A DNA stretch of 64,000 nucleotides, taken from the NCBI GenBank assembly GCA_021776175.1, contig JAJFGJ010000029.1:57255-121254 (forward strand). The letters run 5' to 3'. Below, piece by piece: positions 49,353-58,476 of this stretch. The translations under genes and the position numbers were made by a program. The notes beneath the pieces were generated by a model. It made no database searches and was not told where the DNA came from. It was given only the letters and a program-made list of their open reading frames with translations. The first letter of the stretch is position 1. Each line of letters begins with the position of its first letter. This DNA is from Kiloniellaceae bacterium (GTDB lineage: Bacteria; Pseudomonadota; Alphaproteobacteria; Kiloniellales; J153).

Positions 49353-51110
49353 CTATTCCGCTACTCCGGCTTTCCGGAGGCCCTCCAGGTAGTGGTTGAG
49401 CGCCGATGCATCCGTGTAGAGGTGGCCGTCGCGGACCATGGAGACGGAGAAATCGGGCCGCTGATCGAGACACTCGCTGAGAACTCGAGCAGCCTGTTCT
49501 TGATCCTCCAAGAAGCCGAGACCCGCGAGCAGGGCGGCGTAGCGTGACCACTGGAACCCCTGTTGCTGCAGCGCCTTTCGCGCCCACTCCACCGACCGCT
49601 GGAAATCCCATTTCAATAGATACGCCTCGGCCAAGCGCACCATGAAGGAACCCATATGCTGGTCGCGAGGGCTCAAGCGGATAGCCCTTTCCAAGTGTAT
49701 GATCGCTTGGTCGCCGCCGCCCGAGAACACGGCGGCAGCGCCGAGACCGTAATGGGCCCAAGCGAGACTGGGATTAAGGTCGATCGCGAGTTGGAGTTCG
49801 GGGATAGCCAGCGCATGTTCGCGCCTAACGATCCGGGCTTTTCCCATGGCACAATGCGCCGCCGCGTCGTCCGGGTCCAGTTCCACTGCACGCCGGGCTG
49901 TTTGAAGGGCCTTGTTGCGATTTTCCGTCAACGAGTTCGCCAGGCCAAGAACGACCTCGTAGTAATAGGTATCCACGAGCCCAGCACAGGCGAGCGATAG
50001 GCCGGGATCCAAGGAAAGCGCGGTTTCAAAAAAGCCGCGCGCTTGCTTTAGGTCATCGCTGGTGCGCTTGTAGAGATGCCACATTCCGCGTTGATAGGCG
50101 TCCCAGGCGCTTAAGTTCTCTGACTTCTTTGAGGTAGCACGCTGTTGCTCCGCCTTGCCCAGCTCAGGCGCGATAGCAGCGACGATCGATTCAGTGACCT
50201 CGTCCTGGACCGTGAAAATATCCTGCAGTACCCGGTCGTAGCGCTCCGCCCAAATCTGTTTACCCGAGGTCGCATCGACCAGTTGTGCGGCGATCCGGAT
50301 ACGGTCTCCCCCCTTGCGGACACTCCCGTCCAGGACGTAGCGCACGCCCAGGTGCTTACCAACCTCATTCAGATGTACCGCCTCGCCCTTGTAGGCAAAG
50401 CTGGAGTTGCGGGCGATGACCATGAGCCACCGGTTCCGCGAGAGTGACGTGATGATGTCTTCCGATACGCCGTCCGCGAAGTATTCTTGATTGGTATCAC
50501 CGCCTAAGTTCTTGAACGGGAGGACTGCGATCGAAGCCTTGTCATAGAGTGGCGGGCTCGCGGGTTTTGTCGCGGAGCCAATACCAGGAGACGCCCATTC
50601 AGGTGCGATGCGATACGCACGAACCGGTTCAGCGACATTCTTGAGCTCTATTTCTCCCAGGTCTTCGAATTCGGCCTCTATCTTGCCTTTAGCTTGGCGG
50701 TAAACGTCACCAGAGAGGCAGACGCCGCCTGGTTCAGCCTGAGCCTCAAGGCGCGCCGCGATGTTGACCCCATCGCCGTACAGGTCATTCCCTTCGACGA
50801 TCATGTCTCCCAGGTTGAGGCCGATGCGGAACTGGAGCCGCGTATCCTTGTTGCCCTCGGCCTCGCGCTCGGTAACCGCCTCCTGCCAGGCCAAGGCACA
50901 GCTAACGGCATCCACCACACTCGGGAATTCTACCAACAAACCGTCGCCCATGAGCTTCACAATTCGCCCGCGGTACTGGGCAATAAGAGGCTCGACGACT
51001 TGCTCGCGAAGAGCGGTTAGACGCTCAAACGTGCCCGCCTCATCGTCACCCATAAGGCGGGTATAGCCAACCACGTCAGCAGCGAGGATAGCGGCTAGTC
51101 TTCGTTCCAC
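49353..51110 (-). CDS. Class III adenylate cyclase with TolB-like and TPR regions
   Basis: This 585-residue protein has a cyclase domain at 1-170 (MERRLAAILAADVVGYTRLM, Asp12; LMGDGLLVEFPS; FRIGLNLGDM). A TolB-N-like segment follows (about 200-330: ASIAVLPFKNLGGDTNQEYF, then ADGVSEDIITSLSR), then TPR repeats (about 355-560). This cyclase-TolB-TPR layout is expanded in rhizobia and other alphaproteobacteria. The gene and its flanks sit between 36-bp direct repeats, which suggests it was inserted beside marR. It resembles the cyclase at 9593-11605 in its N-terminus but not in its C-terminal half. Confidence 0.88.
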   Translation of the reverse strand: MERRLAAILAADVVGYTRLMGDDEAGTFERLTALREQVVEPLIAQYRGRIVKLMGDGLLVEFPSVVDAVSCALAWQEAVTEREAEGNKDTRLQFRIGLNLGDMIVEGNDLYGDGVNIAARLEAQAEPGGVCLSGDVYRQAKGKIEAEFEDLGEIELKNVAEPVRAYRIAPEWASPGIGSATKPASPPLYDKASIAVLPFKNLGGDTNQEYFADGVSEDIITSLSRNRWLMVIARNSSFAYKGEAVHLNEVGKHLGVRYVLDGSVRKGGDRIRIAAQLVDATSGKQIWAERYDRVLQDIFTVQDEVTESIVAAIAPELGKAEQQRATSKKSENLSAWDAYQRGMWHLYKRTSDDLKQARGFFETALSLDPGLSLACAGLVDTYYYEVVLGLANSLTENRNKALQTARRAVELDPDDAAAHCAMGKARIVRREHALAIPELQLAIDLNPSLAWAHYGLGAAAVFSGGGDQAIIHLERAIRLSPRDQHMGSFMVRLAEAYLLKWDFQRSVEWARKALQQQGFQWSRYAALLAGLGFLEDQEQAARVLSECLDQRPDFSVSMVRDGHLYTDASALNHYLEGLRKAGVAE

Positions 51111-51296
51111 ATACTCTCTCCTTCGATCAGAAAACTAGCGGCTATGAATGGGAGAATCCATGTTGCTGATAAGGCCCGCGATTGACAGGGGCTGTATCCG
51201 GAAGGAGACAATCGCGCTAATTCGCGACCGTAGATGGCCCAAAAGCCGACATCGGCGCCGCACCGATGACCCAACTCTCGTTGATGAGCGCATGAC

Positions 51297-51653
51297 CTAG
51301 GGCAGAGCCTCCGCCACCTTGGCCGCCAGGTCGCCGAATTCGCGCAGGTAGACCGCGCCCTTGACGGTGCGTTGAACCAGAACGCTGCGCTTGTCGGCCT
51401 CGTCGCGCTTACGCCGCGCCAGGTCGTGACGACCCAGGCGGTCGAGGGCGCGGGTCACCGCCGGCTTGGACATGTTCAACTGGACCGCCAAGCCGCGCAC
51501 GGTGTGCGGCGGCGGGGTGAGATACACATGCAGCAAAAGGGCGAATTGGCGCGCCGTCAGGTCCGGATGCTCATCGCGCAGGGCCGTCACCATGACGCCA
51601 TGCCACAAGGACAACATGGCGTTGGAGGTTGGCTTAATCGTACTCTCGCTCAT
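51297..51653 (-). CDS. MarR-family transcriptional regulator
   Basis: This is 118 residues from the ATG at 51653, 5 bases after the pepA stop, so it is probably co-transcribed with pepA. It has a winged helix-turn-helix (LTARQFALLLHVYLT, then TVRGLAVQLNMSKPAVTRAL, then LGRHDLARRKRDEADKRS). It is shorter than typical MarR (about 140-150). Its 3' end contains copy 2 of the 36-bp direct repeat. The regulated gene is unknown. Confidence 0.85.
   Translation of the reverse strand: MSESTIKPTSNAMLSLWHGVMVTALRDEHPDLTARQFALLLHVYLTPPPHTVRGLAVQLNMSKPAVTRALDRLGRHDLARRKRDEADKRSVLVQRTVKGAVYLREFGDLAAKVAEALP
51311..51346. repeat. 36-bp direct repeat, copy 2
   Basis: This is identical to 49277-49312 over 36 bases, in the same orientation, 2,034 bases apart. 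It starts CCGCCACCTTGGCCGCCAGG. The cyclase gene lies between the copies. Confidence 0.85.
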
Positions 51654-51658
51654 GGGTT

Positions 51659-53071
51659 TTAGCGCTGGGCCGCCAGCTCGGCGATCATGGCGAAAACGGC
51701 GCGCAGGCCCATGGCCTCGCCGCCCTCCGGCCGCCCCGGCACGCCCTTGTTGTTCCAGGCCATGATATCGAAATGAAGCCAGGGCGTCTTGGGCCGTACA
51801 AATTCCGCCAGAAACAGGGCCGCGACGATGGCGCCGCCATAGGAATCGCCGGAAATGTTGTTGAGGTCGGCGACCTTGCTGTCCAGCCCGGCGCGGTAAG
51901 GCGTGTGCAGGGGCAGGCGCCAAACCGGGTCGTCCTCGGCGCGGGCATGAAGGTTCATGGCGTCCGCGGTTTTATCGTCATTGCAAAACATGGCCGGTAA
52001 AGCGGTGCCCAGGGCAACCCGCGCCGCGCCGGTCAGGGTCGCGAAATCGACGATGAGGTCGGGATCCTCCCGGTCGGCTTCGTACAAGGCATCGGCCAGT
52101 ACCAGGCGCCCTTCGGCGTCGGTGTTGCCGACCTCGACCGTCAGGCCCTTGCGGGTCGCGATCACGTCCCCCGGCCGAAAGGCGTCGCCGGACACGCTGT
52201 TCTCGACCGCGGGAATCAGGACCCGCAGGCGCAAGGGCAGCTTGGCGGCCATGATCATGTGCGCCAGGCCAAGGACATGCGCCGCGCCACCCATGTCTTT
52301 TTTCATCAGCCGCATGCCGGCGGATGGTTTGAGATCGAGGCCGCCGGAATCGAAGCAGACGCCCTTGCCGACCAGCGTCACGCGCGGGCCGGCGCGGCCC
52401 CATCGCGAATCGATCAGGCGCGGCTTGCGATCGCTGGCCCGGCCGACCGCGTGGATCGCCGGATAATTCTTCTTGAGCAGGCCATCGCCCAAGATCACGC
52501 TTGAGCGGCCCTTGTGGCGCCGGAACAGGCCCACCGCCGCCCGCGCCAATTCGCCCGGCCCCATGTCCGAGGCGGGCGTGTTGATCAGATCGCGGGCCAG
52601 GAACACGGCCTCGCAGATCCGTTTGACCGCGGCGCGATCCACCCCCTTGGGCCACACCAGCACGGCGAAATCTTGCGCCGCCTTGCGATAGCGATCGAAC
52701 ACGTAGGTTCCCAGCGCCCAGCCCAAGGCGGCGCGGGCAACACCCGCCGGGTCGGGCGCCGTGTCGAGCACAAAACAGGCGGCGCGCGACTTTTTTCTGG
52801 CCAAGGCCGCGAGCTTGGGCGGCAGGGCCGCATAGGACCAAAGCGCGTCTTCGGGGTCGATCCCGGCCAAGACTTGGGCCAGCGCCCCGCCCTCGCCGGG
52901 AAGCGGGCAGATGGTGCCTGGGGCGCCGGTGAAACCGGTATTATGGACCCAGGCCGCCCGGTCCGGCGTCTGCCCGGCAAGCCAGGCCGTCAGCTCGCCC
53001 TTGGACAAAGGCGTGAGTAACACCGCGCCGGCACGGGCGCGCTCCACGAGATACTTGGTCATGCCGTCCAT
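51659..53071 (-). CDS. M17 family leucyl aminopeptidase
   Basis: This 470-residue cytosolic metallopeptidase has the M17 metal-site segments VTLVGKGVCFDSGGLDLKPS, MKKDMGGAAHVLG and EVGNTDAEGRLVLADALYEA. The start ATG at 53071 follows GAGG with short spacing. It releases N-terminal residues from peptides, so it fits with peptide turnover. The next gene, marR, starts 5 bases after its stop. Confidence 0.92.
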   Translation of the reverse strand: MDGMTKYLVERARAGAVLLTPLSKGELTAWLAGQTPDRAAWVHNTGFTGAPGTICPLPGEGGALAQVLAGIDPEDALWSYAALPPKLAALARKKSRAACFVLDTAPDPAGVARAALGWALGTYVFDRYRKAAQDFAVLVWPKGVDRAAVKRICEAVFLARDLINTPASDMGPGELARAAVGLFRRHKGRSSVILGDGLLKKNYPAIHAVGRASDRKPRLIDSRWGRAGPRVTLVGKGVCFDSGGLDLKPSAGMRLMKKDMGGAAHVLGLAHMIMAAKLPLRLRVLIPAVENSVSGDAFRPGDVIATRKGLTVEVGNTDAEGRLVLADALYEADREDPDLIVDFATLTGAARVALGTALPAMFCNDDKTADAMNLHARAEDDPVWRLPLHTPYRAGLDSKVADLNNISGDSYGGAIVAALFLAEFVRPKTPWLHFDIMAWNNKGVPGRPEGGEAMGLRAVFAMIAELAAQR

Positions 53072-53182
53072 TTTTCCTCGATCGGCGCAAAAAGACTCCG
53101 ATTGGAGAATAGGCGCGCCGGGGGCGAAGACAAAGCGGCAAAACTATTCGCGTGCCTTTTTTCCGGCTGCTCGACCCCTTAT

Positions 53183-56100
53183 CTAGCTGGCTTTACTTGC
53201 TTGGTCTTCCATCGAGCCGAGAAGATCATCGAGCGCCGCGGCCGCATCTTCACTGAGTTCTGGGTCATCGCTTTCGCCGTTCTCTTGCGGGCTATCTGTG
53301 GCGTTCAATATCGCGGTGCCCGTCCAGAACGCGATTTTTTCCAGCAGCTGACATTTGTCGATCGGTTTCGAGACAAAATCGTTCATGCCGGCTTGGTGGC
53401 ATTTCTCCCGATCTTCTTCGAAGACAGCCGCGGTGACGGCAAGTATCGGAACATCCGCGACCGGTCCCGACATTTGGCGAATTCGACGGGTCGCCTCCTG
53501 TCCATTCAATTCAGGCATATGCACATCCATGAGAATCAGATCAAAGACTTGCTTTTCTGCCGCCTCGACAGCTTCCCGGCCGTTATTCGCAACATCGACC
53601 TCATGCCCGGCACTGCGCAGTATCGTATTCAACAACAGTTGGTTAACCGTATTGTCTTCGGCAACCAGGATTCGCAAGCCCCCGCGCCCCGGTGAGACAA
53701 GGGTAGCTTCCCGCACTTCGACGCCATCCAGCGGTAAATCCCTATCGTGCAAAAACGCTAAACAGTCGAGTACGACCTTTCGGCGCAGCGGCTTGGGCAA
53801 TGCCGCCTCGAATCCCAGATCATGAGCATTCTTGTGGGAAATCACTAGGCCAGAGGACGATGACAGCACCATTTTGAGATCGTCATAGCGGGCCTCGGCC
53901 CTGATGCGGTAGCCCAGTTCCACGCCATCGATACCCGGCAACATGTGATCGATGATCGCCATATCGAAGGGGACATCATTCGCGGCCCCGGCCAGGGCCG
54001 ACAACGCCGCCCGGGCATCGTCGACCGCCATTACCTTAGCACCCAACATCTCAAGATATTTTTTGCACACCTGCTGACTGATTGTGCTGCCGTCCACCAC
54101 CAGGACATGCCGGCCTCGCATTACTTCCATGGTCTTGGCCAGAGAGCCCGTGCCGGCCTTCGCTTGCCTACCCAGGGCAACCGTGAACCAGAATGTGCTG
54201 CCTTGGCCGAGTTCGCTATCGACACCAATCTTGCCATTCATGAGCTCGATGAGCCGCTTGCTGATGGCGAGGCCCAAACCCGTGCCGCCGTACACCCTGG
54301 TCGTCGACGTATCGGCTTGGTTGAACTTTTCGAATAACTTCTCCAGAGCGACTTCGCTGATACCGATACCGGTGTCGGAGATTTCAAAGCGCAGTAAGAC
54401 TTCTTCTCCGCGATCGGCCTTTAGCGATACCTCGACCTCGACACCGCCTTCTTGGGTGAATTTGATCGCGTTGCCTATCAGATTGAAAATAATTTGGCGT
54501 AGCCGTGACGCATCGCCAACTAGGTTCATCGGCACTTCAGGTTCGATAAAACACGCCAGCTCAATTGCCTTTTCGTGGGCGGAGGAGGCAAGCAATTCGA
54601 CGGCACTATCGGTAACTTCCGACAACTCGAATGGCTGCGGGTCGAGTTCGAGTTTTCCCGCTTCGATCTTGGAATAGTCCAGGATGTCGTTGATGACGGT
54701 GAGGAGATGGCGCCCGCTGCTAGCTATGATCCCGATGTATTCGGCATATTGCTCGTGACCAAGCGGGCCAAGCACTTCATGTTCGATCAACTCGGAAAAC
54801 CCGAGCATCGCATTTAACGGCGTACGCAATTCGTGGCTCATGTTGGCCAGAAATTCTGATTTGGCCATGCTTGCTTCGGCTGCCTCCGCCGCCGCCGACA
54901 GGGCCTGCATTTCAGCATGCTCGGCTGCTTCCTTTGCGATCCGTAAGGATCTATCCGTCTGTTCGCGCTCCATGCGACGGCTAATTTGTTGGCTGATGTT
55001 ATCGATGACCGCCAGGAGTTCGCTATCGGGGCTCTCCGCCTTGCACGAAAAAAACTCCAGTACCATGATGCATTCGTTCCGCACCTTTACCGGAAACGCG
55101 AAACCCACTTTGATACCGACCTCCGCCGCCACCGCGGATCTGGGGAAATTAGAATCCTGTATTACGTCACCGATCCACTCTGCTTTACCGCTGGCCAGAA
55201 CCCGGCCAGGCAGCCCGGCGCCCAGCTCGAAGTTAATCTCTTCCGATTCTCGCCGAAAGGCTTCGAAGCGCGCGGGGTCGGCCAAGTGCCAGATTTTCAT
55301 CGGGTGAGCTACGTATTCGCGGCGCTTCTCAATTTTCCATACGTGACCCACCGGCCACTTGAAAAATTTGCAGATACTATCGATGCAATTTTGTATGAAC
55401 TCTTCGGTGTCGTTGACTTCGTTGGCGTTGGAGCTCACGGACTGTATGAGCGCGAGCTTCGCGGTCTTTATTCGTAGCGACTCTTCCTGCCTTTTCGTTT
55501 CGGTGATATCGCGTATTACGCCGGTAATCATGCGCTGGTCGGAAATTACCGCCGGGGCGATCGTCAGATCCATGGGGAAGCTGGTGCCGTCCTTGCGCAG
55601 GCCCAGGAGCTCCCGTTTCTGACCGATAATTGAGCGGCCCTTAGTTCGCTCGTAACGGGCCATGTGGCTATCGTGGTTGCGTGCGAACGCCTCGGGCATC
55701 AACATACTGATGTTCTGCCCGATCACATCCGAAGCACCGTAGCCGAATAGTTTTTCGGCACTCTGGTTGAATGATTGGACGATGCCGGTCTCGCCGGTCG
55801 TGATTACTCCATCGGCGACGGACTCGAAGATCGCCCGCAACTTCTGTTCACTCCACTTAACCGCCTGCTCAGACCGCTTGCGTTCGGTGATGTTGGCATA
55901 GGTGGTCAGGAACCCGCCCCCAGGCATGGGCACGCCCCGAACTTCGATAATTGTTCCGTCGGGACGGGTTCGCTCGAAGAAATGAGGTTCGAATTTACGA
56001 GCCAGATCGACCCGTGCCTGGATTTGTTGCGCCAGGCAGCCTTCGCCATATTCTCCGCGCTCGGCGTTGAACCGGATAATATCCTCGTAACGCGATCCGT

Positions 56101-57064
56101 TGTTAATCAGCCCTTGCGGAAAATCAAGAACATCCACGAAGGTCCGGTTGTACGCTATAAGCTTGAGATCGGCATCGAACACGCTGATCCCACCAGGAAA
56201 GTTCTCGATTGTCGCGCTCAGAACCTTGCTGGTCTCCCGGCTGTTTTCCTCGCGCTCTTCCACCTGCCGGAAGATCGCATACATGCTAAACAGCAGGCCG
56301 GTAAGCACGCAGACGTAGCTGACCTTCTTCAAAAGATGGGCGGCGTCGAACATCAGGTCGAACAAGGTGTCCGAAAATGACATGAACAGGACCTGGCTAA
56401 GAAAACCGACGATCAGGGACAGGACCAGCCAGTGCTCGAAGACATCGCGCCGCCATTCGCCCTTGCGCAAATAGCCGGCGAGCGCCACCAGGAAAAGCAG
56501 CGCCGGCACGAACTCCTCGGGCCGGTGGAAGACGATCTCCGGGTAGTAGGCGCGCGGCAAGGGAACGAAGGCGAAGAACAGGAAGCTCGCCAGGGTGAGC
56601 GCGCTGGTAATCAGATACACCGTGTGCTCGCCGATCCGCCCGGCCGCGCCAAGGCGGCGCTCGCGCCTCCAGGCAAGCAAGCTCAGGCACATGAGGGCGG
56701 ACAGGAACAGGCGCGAGGCGACCCAGGACCACGGGATCAGCGCCCCCAGGTCCGAGGGCAGGTAGGGGGCGAAGAACGCGGAGGTGACGACCGCGTGGTA
56801 GCCGTCGAGCAGAGCGGTGCCCAGGAAGCCGGTGCCGATGAACAGGAAGGTATTATCCTTCTTGGCGTAGAAACGCACCAAGGCCATGGCCCCCACCATC
56901 AGCGCCAGGAGGAAGGCGAGCCCTTCCATGAGGGTGTGAAGCTGTGCCCCGCCCCGCCAGGGCGAGCCCCGCATCGCCGCGCAACCCACGGTCAGGCTAA
57001 CGCCAAGGAACCAATAACCGAGAGCCCGGTGCCGGGCCCTGGTTTCGATGGGGATTGGGTTCAT
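53183..57064 (-). CDS. MASE3-type membrane hybrid sensor kinase with PAS, GAF and two receiver domains
   Basis: This is 1293 residues if the start is the ATG at 57064; an in-frame ATG at 57163 would add a very Arg-rich stretch. The N-terminal region to about residue 230 has seven hydrophobic segments and looks like MASE3. Two PAS domains follow (about 250-375 and 395-520), a GAF-like domain (about 530-690), HisKA with His744 in NMSHELRTPLNAM, and HATPase (NLIGNAIKFTQEGG, DTGIGI, GGTGLGLAI). The first receiver has Asp1039 but a reduced acidic pocket (LVVDGS). The second receiver is canonical, with Asp1180. It should autophosphorylate and relay phosphate; the ligand and the downstream partner are unknown. 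Confidence 0.9.
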   Translation of the reverse strand: MNPIPIETRARHRALGYWFLGVSLTVGCAAMRGSPWRGGAQLHTLMEGLAFLLALMVGAMALVRFYAKKDNTFLFIGTGFLGTALLDGYHAVVTSAFFAPYLPSDLGALIPWSWVASRLFLSALMCLSLLAWRRERRLGAAGRIGEHTVYLITSALTLASFLFFAFVPLPRAYYPEIVFHRPEEFVPALLFLVALAGYLRKGEWRRDVFEHWLVLSLIVGFLSQVLFMSFSDTLFDLMFDAAHLLKKVSYVCVLTGLLFSMYAIFRQVEEREENSRETSKVLSATIENFPGGISVFDADLKLIAYNRTFVDVLDFPQGLINNGSRYEDIIRFNAERGEYGEGCLAQQIQARVDLARKFEPHFFERTRPDGTIIEVRGVPMPGGGFLTTYANITERKRSEQAVKWSEQKLRAIFESVADGVITTGETGIVQSFNQSAEKLFGYGASDVIGQNISMLMPEAFARNHDSHMARYERTKGRSIIGQKRELLGLRKDGTSFPMDLTIAPAVISDQRMITGVIRDITETKRQEESLRIKTAKLALIQSVSSNANEVNDTEEFIQNCIDSICKFFKWPVGHVWKIEKRREYVAHPMKIWHLADPARFEAFRRESEEINFELGAGLPGRVLASGKAEWIGDVIQDSNFPRSAVAAEVGIKVGFAFPVKVRNECIMVLEFFSCKAESPDSELLAVIDNISQQISRRMEREQTDRSLRIAKEAAEHAEMQALSAAAEAAEASMAKSEFLANMSHELRTPLNAMLGFSELIEHEVLGPLGHEQYAEYIGIIASSGRHLLTVINDILDYSKIEAGKLELDPQPFELSEVTDSAVELLASSAHEKAIELACFIEPEVPMNLVGDASRLRQIIFNLIGNAIKFTQEGGVEVEVSLKADRGEEVLLRFEISDTGIGISEVALEKLFEKFNQADTSTTRVYGGTGLGLAISKRLIELMNGKIGVDSELGQGSTFWFTVALGRQAKAGTGSLAKTMEVMRGRHVLVVDGSTISQQVCKKYLEMLGAKVMAVDDARAALSALAGAANDVPFDMAIIDHMLPGIDGVELGYRIRAEARYDDLKMVLSSSSGLVISHKNAHDLGFEAALPKPLRRKVVLDCLAFLHDRDLPLDGVEVREATLVSPGRGGLRILVAEDNTVNQLLLNTILRSAGHEVDVANNGREAVEAAEKQVFDLILMDVHMPELNGQEATRRIRQMSGPVADVPILAVTAAVFEEDREKCHQAGMNDFVSKPIDKCQLLEKIAFWTGTAILNATDSPQENGESDDPELSEDAAAALDDLLGSMEDQASKAS

Positions 57065-57793
57065 ATCGTCGGCAACTTCCCGTAAGCCTTCGCGCCGCCG
57101 CGGTTCGAGGCCGTACCCGGCCCCGGCCGCCCGTCTAGCCCGCTTAGGGACTTTCCGGGCCAAGAGAGTTGTTATCGCCGAATACTACTTAAACGTGTAT
57201 TAATTCTTGCGATAAGCCCTTATGATTGTATCACGCGGCGCACGAATAGGCGGCCCGGGAAGTTCCCGCGGATAAGGGCGGCCGCAGCAGAATAATTCGC
57301 CGCCTGCTTGGCCCACGATTTCGATCGCTTTCCGATTTACGTGCGGCTGAAAACGTAACGGGCCAGCCAGGTTTAAGTCCTGGCCGGCCCGTACCGGACG
57401 CCTACCTAGCGTCCTGCATTTCGGATCTTAATCCCCATCGCCCGAAATCGTTTTGCCCCCTACCCCCTAAACTCACCCTGTTAACTACCCAAAGCTACGA
57501 CTGATAACTGGCTCAATAGCCCCCCGAACCATCAAATTGCTGGCCGCGATTTGATGAATGGGATATTAACAAAATACTAGAACATGTCAAATGAAAAATA
57601 CTGTTTTCATAGTTTATGAAAGTAATTAATATGTAAATGGAGGATTTATATTATTGTTATATTTAATTTATGACAAATACAGAAGCATTCTAAATCCTTC
57701 GCACTTCAGGTCGGGTTGCGGATTACGCGGCCTTGACCCGGCGGGGCCGCCATATGCTAATTCGCTTCGCCGCCCATCTATAAGGAATCGAAC
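57065..57793. other. Gene-free gap with tandem hairpins
   Basis: No gene is seen in 729 bases between the kinase and the GST gene. At 57359-57391 lies a stable hairpin (CGGGCCAGCCAGG with loop TTTAAGT and CCTGGCCGGCCCG), followed at 57396-57414 by a second one (GGACGC...GCGTCC). Neither has a U-run on the plus strand. From about 57540 to 57680 the DNA is strongly AT-rich, which could hold the GST promoter or a small RNA. Confidence 0.5.
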
Positions 57794-58450
57794 GTGGCTG
57801 ACTTTACCCTGGTTCTGGGCAACAAGGCTTATTCGTCCTGGTCCCTGCGCGCCTGGCTGGTCGCGAGGCAGTGCGCCATGCCCTTCGAGGAGATAGTCAT
57901 CCCCCTCGACCGCCCCGAAACCAGGACCGAAATTCAGCGCCACAGCCCAGCCGGCAAGGTCCCGGTTGTGCTCGCCGAGGGCTTGACGGTGTGGGACACC
58001 CTGGCTATCGCCGAGTATATGAACGAGCGGTTTCCGGCCGCCGGGCTATGGCCAGCGGACCCGGTGGCGCGGGCGGCCGCCCGCTCGATCGCAGCGGAGA
58101 TGCATGCCGGCTTCGCGGCCTTGCGCCGGCACCTGCCCATGGACCTAAAGCGCCCCCCGGCGCCCCAGCACGGCGCCGCGCCCGACGACGATCTCGATGC
58201 CGACATCAAGAGAATCCAAGAAATCTGGACCGGCTGCCGAGCCAGATTCGGACAGGGAGGCGACTATCTTTTCGGGGACTTCGGTGCCGCCGACGCCTTT
58301 TTCGCGCCCGTCGCCACCCGCTTCGCCACCTACGATGTCGCCCTGAACGAAGTAGCCGCGGCCTATCGAGACGCGGTGATGTCCTGGCCGGCGATGCGCG
58401 ATTGGATCGCGGCGGCGAAAACCGAACCTTGGGTTATCTCGAATCCCTAA
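57794..58450 (+). CDS. Glutathione S-transferase family protein
   Basis: This 218-residue protein has an N-terminal thioredoxin-like domain (FTLVLGNKAYSSWSLRAWLV, with Ser-containing active region) and the glutathione-contact segment GKVPVVLAEGLTVWDTLAIAEY. A helical C-terminal domain follows. The NKAYSSWSLR start is typical of one bacterial GST subgroup. The substrate is not known. It is convergent with the TAXI gene. Confidence 0.9.
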   Translation: MADFTLVLGNKAYSSWSLRAWLVARQCAMPFEEIVIPLDRPETRTEIQRHSPAGKVPVVLAEGLTVWDTLAIAEYMNERFPAAGLWPADPVARAAARSIAAEMHAGFAALRRHLPMDLKRPPAPQHGAAPDDDLDADIKRIQEIWTGCRARFGQGGDYLFGDFGAADAFFAPVATRFATYDVALNEVAAAYRDAVMSWPAMRDWIAAAKTEPWVISNP

Positions 58451-58476
58451 TTCCAGCGGGACGGCGCGGGGGTGGG

